Assembly (NCBI GenBank): GCA_030220185.1
Contig: JASPKZ010005711.1
Coordinates: 28,501-92,500, forward strand
Source: Diploptera punctata
Lineage: Eukaryota; Arthropoda; Insecta; Blattodea; Blaberidae
Length of the DNA stretch: 64,000 nucleotides
Reading direction: 5' to 3'
Position numbers and translations under genes: made by a program
The notes under the pieces: model-generated
What the model saw: only the letters and a program-made list of their open reading frames with translations
What the model was told of the DNA's origin: nothing
Databases searched by the model: none
Part shown: positions 53,291-63,763 of the stretch, one piece after another
Numbering within the stretch: position 1 is the first letter of the stretch
How the letters are laid out: each line of letters opens with the position of its first letter

Positions 53291-53765
53291 CAATACAATA
53301 CAAATAGATAATAAGCATAGACATCATAATATAAGAGTTGGCAAGGAAACAACAAAATATATTAATAATAGCGATAATAATAGTAGTAATTTTAAAACAA
53401 TGATAATAACCTATAATTTAATTAAGTAATTGACTTGGTAAAGAAAGTGTAAAATATAAAAGAATATTAAAAGTATAATGAAATACGGATATGTATTATA
53501 TTGACCAAGGAAATACTTAGTAAGGTTTCTTTAATGTTTTTTTTTAATCAGGATGTCCTTGATAATAGAGGGGAGGGAATTCCAGAGTCGGGTGGTTGAA
53601 TCAAGCAAGGCTGAGGAATAGTGAGATGTTCGATGTAGAGGTAGGCCTACAGCTAAAGCTACATTTTCTCTCGAATGTGTGTTATAAGTTATACTAGGAA
53701 GATGGTGTATGGAAGCGAGTAGAAACATAAAGGGGTGATGAGGTAGACAAACTGTTCTATAAGTT
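53291..53765 (-). pseudogene. Jockey/CR1-type LINE, last codons and 3' UTR
   Basis: Minus-strand ORF: MFLLASIHHLPSITYNTHSR, PLHRTSHYSSALLDSTTRLW, NSLPSI. This is the typical ending of a jockey/CR1-like RT ORF (PLHRT...RLWNSLP). About 240 bp of 3' UTR follows to 53291. The catalytic RT region is missing. Confidence 0.75.
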
Positions 53766-53777
53766 TTTTTATTTTTT

Positions 53778-54160
53778 TACTGCTTCCAGTTTGTCCTTTT
53801 GGACATTTCTGGTGTTCTCTCCTGGCAATGGCGTAATTTTAACCCCATTTCTGAGGTTGGGGCGCATGGAAAGCGGGGTTACGTTGCCCCGATGCTATGA
53901 TGGGTGATGATGATGATAGTGGTGCGCCAGGAGAGTCCTTAATCCTAAGCTTAATCTAAGATGAATATGAATGATGATGATTGTGATGGCCATATGATTT
54001 CGGGGACGGTTTGAGCCTTAAAGTTTTCCTGATATTTGTCTTACAGGTGAGGAAAAATCCCAATAAAGACCTCACCCAGAAAAACTGTCCCGACCGGGGA
54101 TCGAACCCGGGCCCGTTGCATGACAAGGCAGTACGCTACCTCGAGACCACAGCGGTAGAC
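53778..54160 (-). mobile_element. SINE-1B, nearly full length
   Basis: Minus-strand head (complement of GGGATCGAACCCGGGCCCG) and complete body to the complement of CCAGTTTGTCC near 53785. Confidence 0.88.
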
Positions 54161-54299
54161 ATTATTCAATTATTGAATTATACATTTTACTGCCTTCCTA
54201 GACTTAGCCCCTGGGTTCGATTCCGTCTTTGGAATATGGATTTTATCTAAAATGAAATTATTCACATTCCATAAAGATATTTGACTATCTGACTTTGTG

Positions 54300-54525
54300 T
54301 GTTGTATCAGGAAAAAAAGTAAAAAGAAAGTAAACAATTCATAGAAACAGGTAAAAAGGAAGTAAACAAGAAATTGATATAAACAGAGGAAAAAAAGAAG
54401 GTAGAAAGAAATTCATAAAAACAAGGGGGAGTCAACAAGAAATTCTTACAAACGGGGTAAAAGAAGGTAAATAAGAAAGTCATCGAACAGGAAAAAGTGG
54501 TACAAGAAACATTAAGAAAGTAAAT
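54300..54525. repeat. Degenerate purine-rich minisatellite
   Basis: Repeating AAGTAAACAAGAAATT/AACAGG units with a period of roughly 45 bp, several copies. Confidence 0.6.
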
Positions 54526-54529
54526 ACGC

Positions 54530-55320
54530 TTACTATGCGTCCAAGCGATGAGACCTATCGCGAGGAGGCTATTGCATGCTATGTTTTAATGCTGGTATAC
54601 ACACAATATATTGTGCATACAAACGATGAGACGGGGTGGCAATATTATACTTCACTATACACAGTATATTATGTGCATATGTTACAAACTGTACGCAGTA
54701 TCAGGATCAAAACAAAACACACCCCCTTGCTATCCATACCATATCTTGGATGTAAGATATTAAGTATAATGACTTGGGCTGAAAAAAAAGTATCGGTATC
54801 AGGACAGTAACAAATTCTACACACATTGTTTACAAAATGCGTGTCTTTGTTGAGCGTCTCCACTGCCTGCTCGGAGCGGAGAGTGGGCAATGTTCGACTC
54901 TACTCAGTAATAGACCTGTTTACGTGATGTGTGGTTGTATCAGAATGCCGAAACAAAAATTGTGCAAAGATGAGTCCATTCTTACCTAAAGCGGGCTGTA
55001 CTAGAAATCTGTCCCGAGTAGCGAGTGTCAACGTGCAGTTTGTAAACACAGCGGTCTAAGTACGATGCAGCCTATCCTATAACCCATACTTTTTTTCAGC
55101 CTTAATAATGACATAAGAACTCCTAGTTCACAAACTCGCCACACCGTATCATCAGTTGGACGCAAAGTAAAGTGGATAAACCAGGTAAATATTTCTCAAT
55201 GTTGGACAATGTGATTAAACGTGGTCTAAAATAAAGGAAAAATACATAAAGTAGAATATAAATAAATGTACATATCTCAAAGCACAGACGGACTCCATCT
55301 AGAGCAGAGGTTTTCAAACT
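54530..55320. other. Unassigned sequence
   Basis: A weak inverted pair GGCTGAAAAAAAAGTAT (54778) and ATACTTTTTTTCAGCC (55087) could be the ends of a MITE. Otherwise nothing recognised. Confidence 0.35.
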
Positions 55321-55324
55321 ATAT

Positions 55325-55412
55325 ATTGTGATTCCTGTTGGGTTTGTCTTTCGGGCTAAGAAAGAGAAACCCAACAGAAATCAAGACACCTGCCGTGAAA
55401 GCCTACAATTCT
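55325..55412 (+). mobile_element. PLE 3' end remnant
   Basis: Small inverted pair (CCTGTTGGGTTT and AAACCCAACAG) followed by ATCAAGACACCTGCCGTGAA, the PLE 3' terminus also at 6560-6585 and 11501-11530. No ribozyme remains. Confidence 0.65.
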
Positions 55413-55459
55413 ACATACACATTGTGGCTTGCCGGTTGGGACACTTAATTTGTTTGGTA

Positions 55460-55768
55460 AACGTTATATCATCATCATCATCACTCCAGGGATTAGGCAA
55501 TTGCCCGTTCCGACTTCATAATGCATCAGCCCAACGTCTTCTAGGTCTTCCAACATCACGTCTTCCTCTTGCTTGATAATTTCTGGCTAACAATGGATAT
55601 CCCTCCTTACTCATTCCATCCATGTGATCAATCCATTTCTGTCTGTAATTCGTGACTTTACCCAATAAAGGCTGTACTTTCAATTCTTCTCTTATATCCT
55701 CATTTCTTATTCTATCAAGTCTTGTAGGCCTACATCCTTTTACTTGTCTTAGGAACCTCATCTCTAAA
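55460..55768 (-). pseudogene. LINE family a, 3' end
   Basis: Minus strand: MRFLRQVKGCRPTRLDRIRN, EDIREELKVQPLLGKVTNYR, QKWIDHMDGMSKEGYPLLAR, GRRDVGRPRRRWADAL and stop, with a (GAT)n tail. Flanking TAAACGTTAT and TAAACGTCAT are a probable 10-bp TSD. It supplies the order needed to read the inverted copy at 15.9 kb. Confidence 0.88.
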
Positions 55769-55789
55769 CGTCATTTGCATTTTAATTAG

Positions 55790-56168
55790 TCCACCGCTGT
55801 GGTCTCGAGGTAGCGTGCTGCCTTGTCCCGCAATGGACCAGAGTTCGAGTCTTAGTCGGGTCAAGTGTCCTGGGTGAGGTTTTTTGTTTTTTTCCTCACC
55901 TTTGAGACAAATGCCAGGAAACTTTAAGGACCAAACGGTCCCCGAACACCATATAATATATAATCATCATCATTCATATTAGCCTTAAATTAAGTTTAGG
56001 ATTAAGGACTCTCCTGACGCACCACTATCATCATCACCCATTATAACATCGGGGTAGCGTAACCCTGCCTTCCAGGCGCCCCAACCTCATAAGTGAGTTA
56101 CAATTACGAAAATGCGAGGAGAGAACACCAGAAATGTCAAAATGATAGCCCGGCGCTTTAAAAAAATA
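55790..56168 (+). mobile_element. SINE-1B
   Basis: Head CCGCTGTGGTCTCGAGG with diverged B-box region (GAGTTCGAGTCTTAG), full body and a poly-A-like end. Confidence 0.88.
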
Positions 56169-56524
56169 CATATATTTAAATCATGCATCAATCGCCAAAC
56201 AAATGTGGCCACCGAAAACACATACACGCCTGTCAGATCAAATACAAGCAATTAAGAAATAAATTCACATAAAGGAGATTAAAAAAATCAAGAAAAGGGT
56301 TATTTGCCTACAAGCTTCCTCTTCTAGTTGCAAAGGGTCTTATGGGTGTTTCTGGATCTGGATTCATAAACGATGGTACATCTACCTAACATAGAGCCTT
56401 GTAGAATTACTGGGTCCAGCATAAGTCAGTTAACCGAAAATGCAAAAATATTGTTTTCTGTAGCTTAAAACAACTACCGAAATTGTTCAAAGTTAGCAAA
56501 TTACCTCAAGCAGTAGTTTTTGAG

Positions 56525-57040
56525 ATTATATTTTGAACATCTCATATTCAAATTCCAGTTTCAACAAACTTAATAAATTCAATAATATATGTGGAACAAT
56601 CAAAAGGATATTTAAAAGCACAAGAGAAGAAACAAAACTGAAGTTTTATAAAGTAGTGGTAGTCCCCTTACTATTGTACGGTAGTGAATTTTGGGTTTTA
56701 ACTAAAAGAGAAGAGAAGATCATAGAAGCAGCTGAAATGAGATTTCTGAGAAGTGTGGCTGGTTGCAAACTTCTAGATAAGAGAAGAAGTGAAGATATTA
56801 GAAATGAGCTAAATATCTTTAAACTCTTAGATAGAATAAAAGAATCTAGAAAAAACTGGAAAGAACATGTTCAAAGAATGGAAGATGATAGCATTCCCAA
56901 ATTATACTTAAATACAAACCAAAACGACGCAGGAATGTTGGTAGACCGAAGAAGAGATGGATCCAACTTTTGAATGAAAATGTATGAGACCGGAACAAGC
57001 CACATGGGCTTAATCCGTGATTATTGATGATGATGAAGAC
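56525..57040 (+). pseudogene. LINE family a, RT C-terminal region
   Basis: Open frame of 146 codons: NNICGTIKRIFKSTREETKL, KFYKVVVVPLLLYGSEFWVL, EMRFLRSVAGCKLLDKRRSE, NWKEHVQRMEDDSIPKLYL, then a frameshift into RRRNVGRPKKRW. It ends at GGCTTAATCCGTG and a GATGATGAT tail. The RT core is absent. Confidence 0.87.
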
Positions 57041-57470
57041 CAGTCTGATTTTTTTCCCTTGCAACCATGTTAAGTGGTTAACTGACTTATGCCACATTCT
57101 GTACTTATTTATACTCTGTGCAATAAATTTAAACAGAACAATATGTAATATGCAGGGGGAGGATTTTAAGGTGTAAATTTTGGTTGTAAAAGGGGGAAAA
57201 AAGGTTCTGAAAATACATACAAAAAGATGAAAAAAAAGGTGCTGCTGAAAAAATTGAATTAAGATTTAAACCGGTTACATGAACTCAGTTTCCATAATAT
57301 GCATATAATTTTGCACCAAAGTTTTCATCTTTATAGAGCGCATAATCGATAATTCATAGTTCTTTGTTTTATTGCAATATTTACTTCGCAGATGGAACAT
57401 CGAAGAATTATGCCATCAGTTTCAATTAATTGCATTTTGAATTCTTCTGAAAGTACAACTCATTCTTTAC
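57041..57470. other. Unassigned sequence
   Basis: No feature recognised. Confidence 0.4.
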
Positions 57471-57474
57471 CCAT

Positions 57475-57602
57475 CTTATCATCGGGGTTACGTAAACTTC
57501 GCCTTCCAGGCGCCCCAACTTCAGAAGTGGGATACAATTACGCCAATGCCAGGAGAGAACATCACAAATGTCGAAATGACAACCTGGGGCAATGAAAAAA
57601 GA
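57475..57602 (+). mobile_element. SINE-1B/C 3' end
   Basis: From TATCATCGGGGTTACG to GACAACCTGGGGCA plus a short A-rich end. 5' truncated. Confidence 0.8.
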
Positions 57603-57774
57603 ATTACTATTGTTAATTTCACACTGCAGATTGTCCATTGTTTCTGGGGTACAAATTATAAATCCAAAAGTATCTTGAATGGAAAAGTAAGGAAGGAAGG
57701 GAATTTTATCAACATTTCTATTTTAATTTTATTTATATACAGAATTTTAATGTTTACACATATTTCTGTGCCTA

Positions 57775-58265
57775 AAGTTTTATTTTTCTTCTCCACTCGT
57801 CTCTCTCCATCCAATCCATGTCCTCCAGTCCTTTTGCTCTCATTCCAGTTCTTATTTCCTGCATCCACGAGTTTCGAGGTCTTCCTCTCCTCCTCCTTGC
57901 AGGTGGACACCATTACAATGTTTTCCTGGGTAATCTTTCTTCTTGCATTTGTCGTACGTGCCCATACCAATTTAATTGCTTATATCGTATATAATCTACT
58001 ATTGAATAACCAATATTCATTTTTTCTCTTATGACAGTATTTCTTATTTTGTCTAATTTTGAACATCTTGCTGCTCTCCTCAAGAAATCCATTTCCATCA
58101 ACATAAGTTTTTGTTGAATTTCCAAACTTCAGCTCCATATGTGACAGTACTTCTCACTATTGAATTATATATTTGTAACTTATTTTTCCTGGTTATATGT
58201 CTGTTCCATAAGACTCCATTCATCATTGCTGTTATTGCTCTACCTTTATTTTTTCTATTTTAATA
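57775..58265 (-). pseudogene. LINE RT C-terminal region
   Basis: Minus strand: NRHITRKNKLQIYNSIVRST, TYGAEVWKFN, MEMDFLRRAARCSKLDKIRN, LNWYGHVRQMQEERLPRKTL, then ARRRGRPRNSWMQEIR after a stop. It has the same layout as 36277-36780 but is more decayed. Confidence 0.83.
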
Positions 58266-58551
58266 TTTATTTAATATTGTTGACTTCTGATTGAGATTTT
58301 AAAAAGCTATCAAAACAGAAAACATATACATTTTTCTGTGCTATCTTTTAAAAACGCAGAGAAGAGTGAAGGAAAAGGTGCCGAAGCATAAAAAAGGGGA
58401 TAAAGGGGCCAAAATGTAGTAATATCACGAAAATTTGCAAAAAAGGTGCAACAAATTGTGTTCGTTTCGCTTCATTTCATCCCCCCCAAATACATGCAAG
58501 AATGTGTGGAGAAAAATTAGGAGGAGGTACTTGATATAAACCGACAAAATA

Positions 58552-59195
58552 TTTTGGCAATGTACGGGAAAACGATCACTATTTTTACAAAGAGACCTAA
58601 AAGAAGTTTGGGGAAAATAATCTTATATACTCAATCTAGGATTTAAAGAGAGATCAGGGCTTGCTTGGTTCAGGTTAGGGGCATGGAAATTTTTAAAAAT
58701 TAGTGACGATCACGATATGCGAATATGTCCAATGTGCGGGAGCTTTGAAGACGAGATACATATACTACGAAAATGTAACGATTTAGAATATTGGAGGCAT
58801 CAGTTATTACCGGAAAGATTTCTAAATTCAAATCGTGGAAGATTGGCATGCTACGAGTTTCTGATAAACCCAGAAAATTGGATAAACTTGGGTAGATTTC
58901 TGGACAAAACGCGGAAAATAAGAACAACACTTATTCAGGAATAAATGAATATGTTAGCAAATTGCAATGCCATTAATTCTTAATAATTCTACATAACTAA
59001 GTTAATGTATAATGTAATTGTATTGATATCTAATTGTAATATTATTGTGTTTTCTTTTTTGTTTTTTTTTTGTTTTTAAACATCAACTTATTGTAACGGA
59101 CTGTCAACTGCACGTACGGCTTACTGTCCGTGCGATCCATATTTGTAAATAACATTGTACGTATCTTACTTTTAGTTTAATAAAGTCCTTATGTA
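58552..59195 (+). pseudogene. Zinc-knuckle LINE, C-terminal ORF and 3' UTR
   Basis: Reads NLGFKERSGLAWFRLGAWKF, MRICPMCGSFEDEIHILRKC (a C-x2-C...H...C zinc-binding pattern), LACYEFLINPENWINLGRFL, DKTRKIRTTLIQE and stop at 58944. A 3' UTR with AATAAAG and an (ATGT)n tail (59190-59218) follow. One in-frame stop near 58620. Sister of 43443-43945. Confidence 0.85.
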
Positions 59196-59219
59196 TGTAT
59201 GTATGTATGTATGTATGCA

Positions 59220-59815
59220 TATTGAACTATTGGTATGAAAACATCTATATTTTTGGAAAGGTGCCGCACTTCAAAATCCTTTCCCTAGTAATATGTGTGC
59301 ACTGTGCGGAGTGTAGAAAACCCGTGAATTTCAACTGCCATTTCAGACGGCGCGGTGGTTTTAATGATGTGTACAGTGAAGAGAACAACTAAGGACTACA
59401 TCGGTGTGTGTGGTGCAAGTGAATGTTCAGACATTCATGAAAATCTTCGTCTCATTCTAGAAGCCACAATGGAATCGACTCATTAACGGAAAATCGAACA
59501 TCAGCGTGTGAGGTCGCTCGCCAAAATATCGGATTCTCTGTCATTAAGAATGTTTCGGCAAACAACACACGCCACACTGCCTAATCCATATTCACGAACT
59601 TAAAATCCTCTAATTATGTTTATAGAACATTGGTTAAATTTGTGGGAAACTTTAAGATGAGAAAGGTGATGATGTCAAAAAGAGCAACTTTTGTTTATAA
59701 ACTCATATCTAGCGACGCTCCAGTATTATACGACACACAGGAACGTTTACCTGAAGTTACAGCAGCACTGTTGCTGCGGAGCACGGACGTAAATATTTTA
59801 CTAATCATGTATTAG
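59220..59815. other. Unassigned sequence
   Basis: No recognised repeat. The short ORFs show no known similarity. Confidence 0.4.
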
Positions 59816-59819
59816 AATT

Positions 59820-60335
59820 AATAATTGGCCCATAACCATTCCATTTCGGGCAAGGGTCTCCTGCGACTGCAGGGTGGCTTACGTTAAATCCCCGGGTTAA
59901 GCAACCCCTTGGGACTACCACTTTTTTATGGATTCCTTCCACTTTTGACTTTCTTGAGCTATTATAGTTCACAATTTTCCTAGATGACACAAACACTTCA
60001 TTTCAACGTTTTTTTTGTCTTCCAACTTTCCTTTTCCCTAGTCTGGGTACCCACATAGCCACTGCACACGTCCACTTTTTAGGTTCCATTCGGAGCACAT
60101 GACCCCCATTTCTACCCCATTGCTGATGTTGCTAAGTCTTTCAGTCCCGTTATCTTGCGGGTGTCCTCTTTCCTGAAGCGGTCTCTTCTCGTGATGTTTA
60201 TTACCTTCCGCTCCATTTTTCTCTGGCAAATTTCTAACATGGCTTTTATTTGTTAATGACCACGTCTGCGAGCCGTATGTTAACAGTTTCATTTAATTCA
60301 TGGTTCATAGCGTTCTGCTCAAGAGCAGGTTTTTT
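59820..60335 (-). pseudogene. Decayed LINE C-terminal region
   Basis: The minus strand keeps LTYGSQTWSLTNKSHVR and a tail region VVPRGCLTRGFNVSHPAVAG, DPCPKWNGYGP, with several frame changes between. The YGSQTWSL block is the usual post-RT motif of these LINEs. Moderately supported. Confidence 0.6.
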
Positions 60336-60356
60336 CACCAAAACCAATTTAATTAT

Positions 60357-60664
60357 ATTTGAAGAGAAAAATTATACGCTCAGACCGGGACTTGAACCCG
60401 GGACCCTTGGTTCTCTAGACCAAGTGCTCTACCAACTGAGCTACCTGAGCAAGTACCGATCTAAACGCAAATCTTTCTCTATATACATTGTAATTCCCGT
60501 CCACCAAATGCTCTGAAGCCATGCTTCTATCTTGCAAATGACGGCTCCTTTATTAAGAAGACATATTTGGGAATTATACATTACAGCCAGTACGGCTTTT
60601 TTTTTCTCTCTCTCTTCAAATATGATTTATCCATCATTGAGATGTACGAAATCAATAATAAAAA
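60357..60664 (-). mobile_element. SINE-G insertion, 12-bp TSD
   Basis: CAATTTAATTAT lies at 60345-60356 and 60665-60676. On the minus strand it reads: a segment of about 50 bp, a body, then a tRNA-like sequence and TATAATTTTTCTCTTCAA. Compared with 31728-32055 the first ~50 bp is inverted. The tRNA-like part lies at the 3' end in its own sense, unlike an ordinary SINE. Confidence 0.85.
60378..60450 (-). tRNA. tRNA-like sequence (retroposed pseudo-tRNA)
   Basis: Same sequence as 31961-32033 except for a G-U-compatible change in the acceptor (GCTCAGG with TCTGAGC). It carries the same nine-base anticodon loop. It lies within a TSD-bounded insertion, so it is a retroposed copy. Confidence 0.6.
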
Positions 60665-60679
60665 CAATTTAATTATGAT

Positions 60680-61220
60680 TGCTGTTTTATATCATTACAT
60701 TAATTGAATTAGCGGACTTTACAGAAAACACATGTGGCAAACGTGATAATAAAATTACAAAGCCCACGAGTACTATCTATTATTCTAGCTGTAACACGGT
60801 CTTGGACATTAAAGAGTCAATAAACGATACTTCAAAATTGTTTCTAGACATTAACAGCTATCTGGATTAATTTATAATAGTTCACTCCTGGTAACGGTTT
60901 TTCACAAAACTAAGGGTGGGCAAATTTTCTTATTATTGCCTAACTCTGATGGTAACAGTTTATATAAAAGCGGGTGCCGCGCGGCAATGCTTGACATTTT
61001 TCCCTCACAGCGCTATGGGCGTTTACTACACAAGGACAGAAGACATTGATTATATTTATGCTATTATTTAATTTTTATGTTATTATTTGGTATTGTTTAA
61101 CTTTTAAAATTAAAATTATATATGTATTTATTTATTTATTTATTAAATAATTTAATTCCTACTTTATATGACTTGTAGGTCTACATAAATTTAATATTCA
61201 TACATAATGCTGAAATTTAC
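60680..61220. other. Unassigned sequence
   Basis: No feature recognised. An ATTT-rich run at 61125-61145. Confidence 0.4.
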
Positions 61221-61221
61221 A

Positions 61222-61222
<1 letters not shown>

Positions 61223-61261
<39 letters not shown>

Positions 61262-61362
61262 GTTGTTGTTGTTATTGTTGTTGTTGTTGTTGTTGTTGTT
61301 ATTATTATTATTATTATTACTATTATTATTATTATTATTATTATTATTCTTATTATTATTAC
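61223..61362. repeat. (TTA)n/(TTG)n microsatellite
   Basis: TTA runs enclosing a TTG block (61260-61300). Confidence 0.95.
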
Positions 61363-61757
61363 TAACCGTTCGGGTCTGAAACATTTTCCCGTGGCCGCCA
61401 CATGTTGAAATCACTTATATATTAAACTAATATGATATGTAGATATTGTATTATTATTCGAGCTACATATCGCAATAAATCATTGATGATTATACAAGTA
61501 ATTACGGTATACAGTTTTATAACTGGATCGAAAGCTCCACGTCGTTCCGAGTTTTTATTGAAACTGAAGGAAGAATAGCAATGTGGCAACATCGTGGTAG
61601 TAGCGGTACTCGGGATCTTTGTATTTTAATAACATATAACAGCTGCGAGGAAACAAAGCGAGCCGCTTGTTAAGCATCGTAGTGAGACGATAATACTACA
61701 GATGTATTAATTTATAAATGTACTACACTGCAAGAAATAACATCCTCTAGAAAGGGA

Positions 61758-62185
61758 ACTGCCAACTATTGCATGCCGAAACTTAGGCCTACCTTGAAAT
61801 TTCTCCCAGAAAAGCATTATGATATACCAAGGCCGTGTCCAAAAAAAGATCTGTCGTTTTTAACTGCAAGGCAATAAAATCCTGCATCAAATCTCACATT
61901 TATATTACAGGGAAGTAATACATCTGTTCACTTGATGGATTGGATAATCCTCACTATCTGCCGTCCGCGCTGCACCCGCCTCACTCCACACCGCTCTAAG
62001 TCAAGCAGGGAGTTCATCTGCAGTCCACAGCGGATTGTCATTGCTGGTTCTGGCTTCGATTTCTGTGACTTGCAGTTAAAAACGGCAGATTTGTTTTGCA
62101 CACGATCTTTGTATATCACAAAGCTTCTATGAAAGACATTTCAAAATAGTTTTCGTCATGCAATGGTAGACAGCTGCCTTGTTAG
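61758..62185. mobile_element. MITE-like family W, copy 4 (both ends present)
   Basis: Terminal inverted repeats of about 120 bp: AAGGGAACTGCC...ATTGCATGCCG on the left and the complement on the right (CATGCAATGG...CAGCTGCCTTGTT). The interior GC-rich block is at 61960-62040. The interior frames are chance. Confidence 0.75.
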
Positions 62186-62189
62186 AACA

Positions 62190-62688
62190 ATTACAATAAC
62201 CTAGAGATACGATTATTGCAGTTAAAGCAATTACTGTATAAATAGCAAAAAATAAAAATAACACATTGTTACTTTGTAGGCCTTGATTTGCGAATGTCAT
62301 GAAAAAAATAGAAAAGAAGGTAGAAAGAAAGGCATTAATGAGCAGAGAAAGTGAGAAGGAGAACGCAATAAAATGGTATTGTATGTTTGCGTGGTGTTGG
62401 ATATCACACTCCGTAAATTATATGGCTCCAGTTAGTTGAGTGCTCGTGTTTATTATTTCATTTCTGATTACATTTTCATTTTAGCGCGTGCGTGGAAAGA
62501 TTATCTCGAATTTCTTGCAGGGGGCCTTGCTTATTGTTAGATAGCAAACACAAACAAATTGAATAATTTATAAACAGCTGACAAGTGAATGTAGAGAAAA
62601 TACAAAGTATTCTAAAAGGAATAATAATCACTCTAAAATATCAAAGAATTAAAAATCAATGATAACGTGCAGAATGGAAGTCATATCT
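62190..62688. other. Unassigned sequence
   Basis: No feature recognised. Confidence 0.4.
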
Positions 62689-62689
62689 T

Positions 62690-63086
62690 CTTGTAAGCCC
62701 ACGTTTCCCTTAACAGAGATTTAGGCGCTCTTCCCCTACAGGGAAGAATTTGAACCATATTAATTTAGTTACACTTTTTTTCGTATATATGTCATTTGAG
62801 TGGTCCGTGGTCAGCGTTCCGCCTCGTACTGACATCTAGGAAACCAAGGTAGTACTAGGACGTGAAAATTAGGTAAATTTTGCTTAGAGGCATTTTCATT
62901 CAGGTTTAAGGATCTTTCAAGAGCCTGAAAATCTTCAGACTCGGGACCCACGGCTTAAAGTCTCTCCCGGAGGACTTGCTCCTTGGATTTTTCCATCCGA
63001 ACAAATTCATCGACCCCGGCCGGGTTTGAACCCGCGACCCTCGGGACCAGAGGCAAGGAGCATAACCACTAAGCCACCGCGGCCGA
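62690..63086 (-). mobile_element. SINE-D, full length
   Basis: Minus-strand head at 63010-63086 (complement of CGGCCGCGGTGG and GGGTTCAAACCCGG), body and 3' end at 62690-62730 as in 52893-53290. Confidence 0.88.
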
Positions 63087-63295
63087 ATATAAGAGGTTTT
63101 AAACGTGGATTCCTTGTATTTTTTTCTATCTATCTATCTTTAATTATACTGGAGTAGCCCATTGTTGAGTCATAGCCTCTTTTTAGTTAATTTTACTTAC
63201 CTTATTTGCCGATAGATGTCACGAATGGCATGTGGTCAACACACCGACCCAATGAGATATCTAGCAGACAACTAATGTATCACTAGAACGTTGAA

Positions 63296-63476
63296 GTCGG
63301 TAAATTTTGCTCAGATGCATTTTTATTCAGACTTAAGGATCTTTTACAAGCCTGAAAATACCGGAAAACTCGCTCCTTGGATTTTTTCGTCCTAAAAAAA
63401 TCCATCGACCTCGGCCGGCTTCGAATCTGCGACCCTAGGGAGCAGAGGCAAGGAGCATAACCACTAGTCCAGCGCG
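63296..63476 (-). mobile_element. SINE-D head and 5' body
   Basis: Minus-strand head near 63400-63476 with a damaged B-box (GATTCGAAGCC). The 3' half is missing, and SINE-1C abuts it. Confidence 0.78.
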
Positions 63477-63482
63477 TTGTCC

Positions 63483-63763
63483 ACCAGGTTGTCTTTCATG
63501 ACATTTCTGTTTTTCTCCCCTGGCATTGGCGGAATTGTAATCCATTTCTTATGTTTGGGGCACCTGGAAGCCGATGTTACGTTACCCCGATGATATGATA
63601 GGTGATAAATGATAATGAGGCGCCAGTAGAGTCCTCAACCTAAACATAACCTAAATCCAAGAATAATTCCCTTTAAGAAAAAATTTGTATGGTCTGACTG
63701 GGAATCAAACTCGGGACCTCATGGACTGTAGTAAAAAAATGCTGAGTGCTAGCCCATGAGATT
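63483..63763 (-). mobile_element. SINE-1C
   Basis: Same head-body combination as 13298-13600: minus-strand head with GAGTTTGATTCCCAG, and the SINE-1B-type 3' body. Confidence 0.85.
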
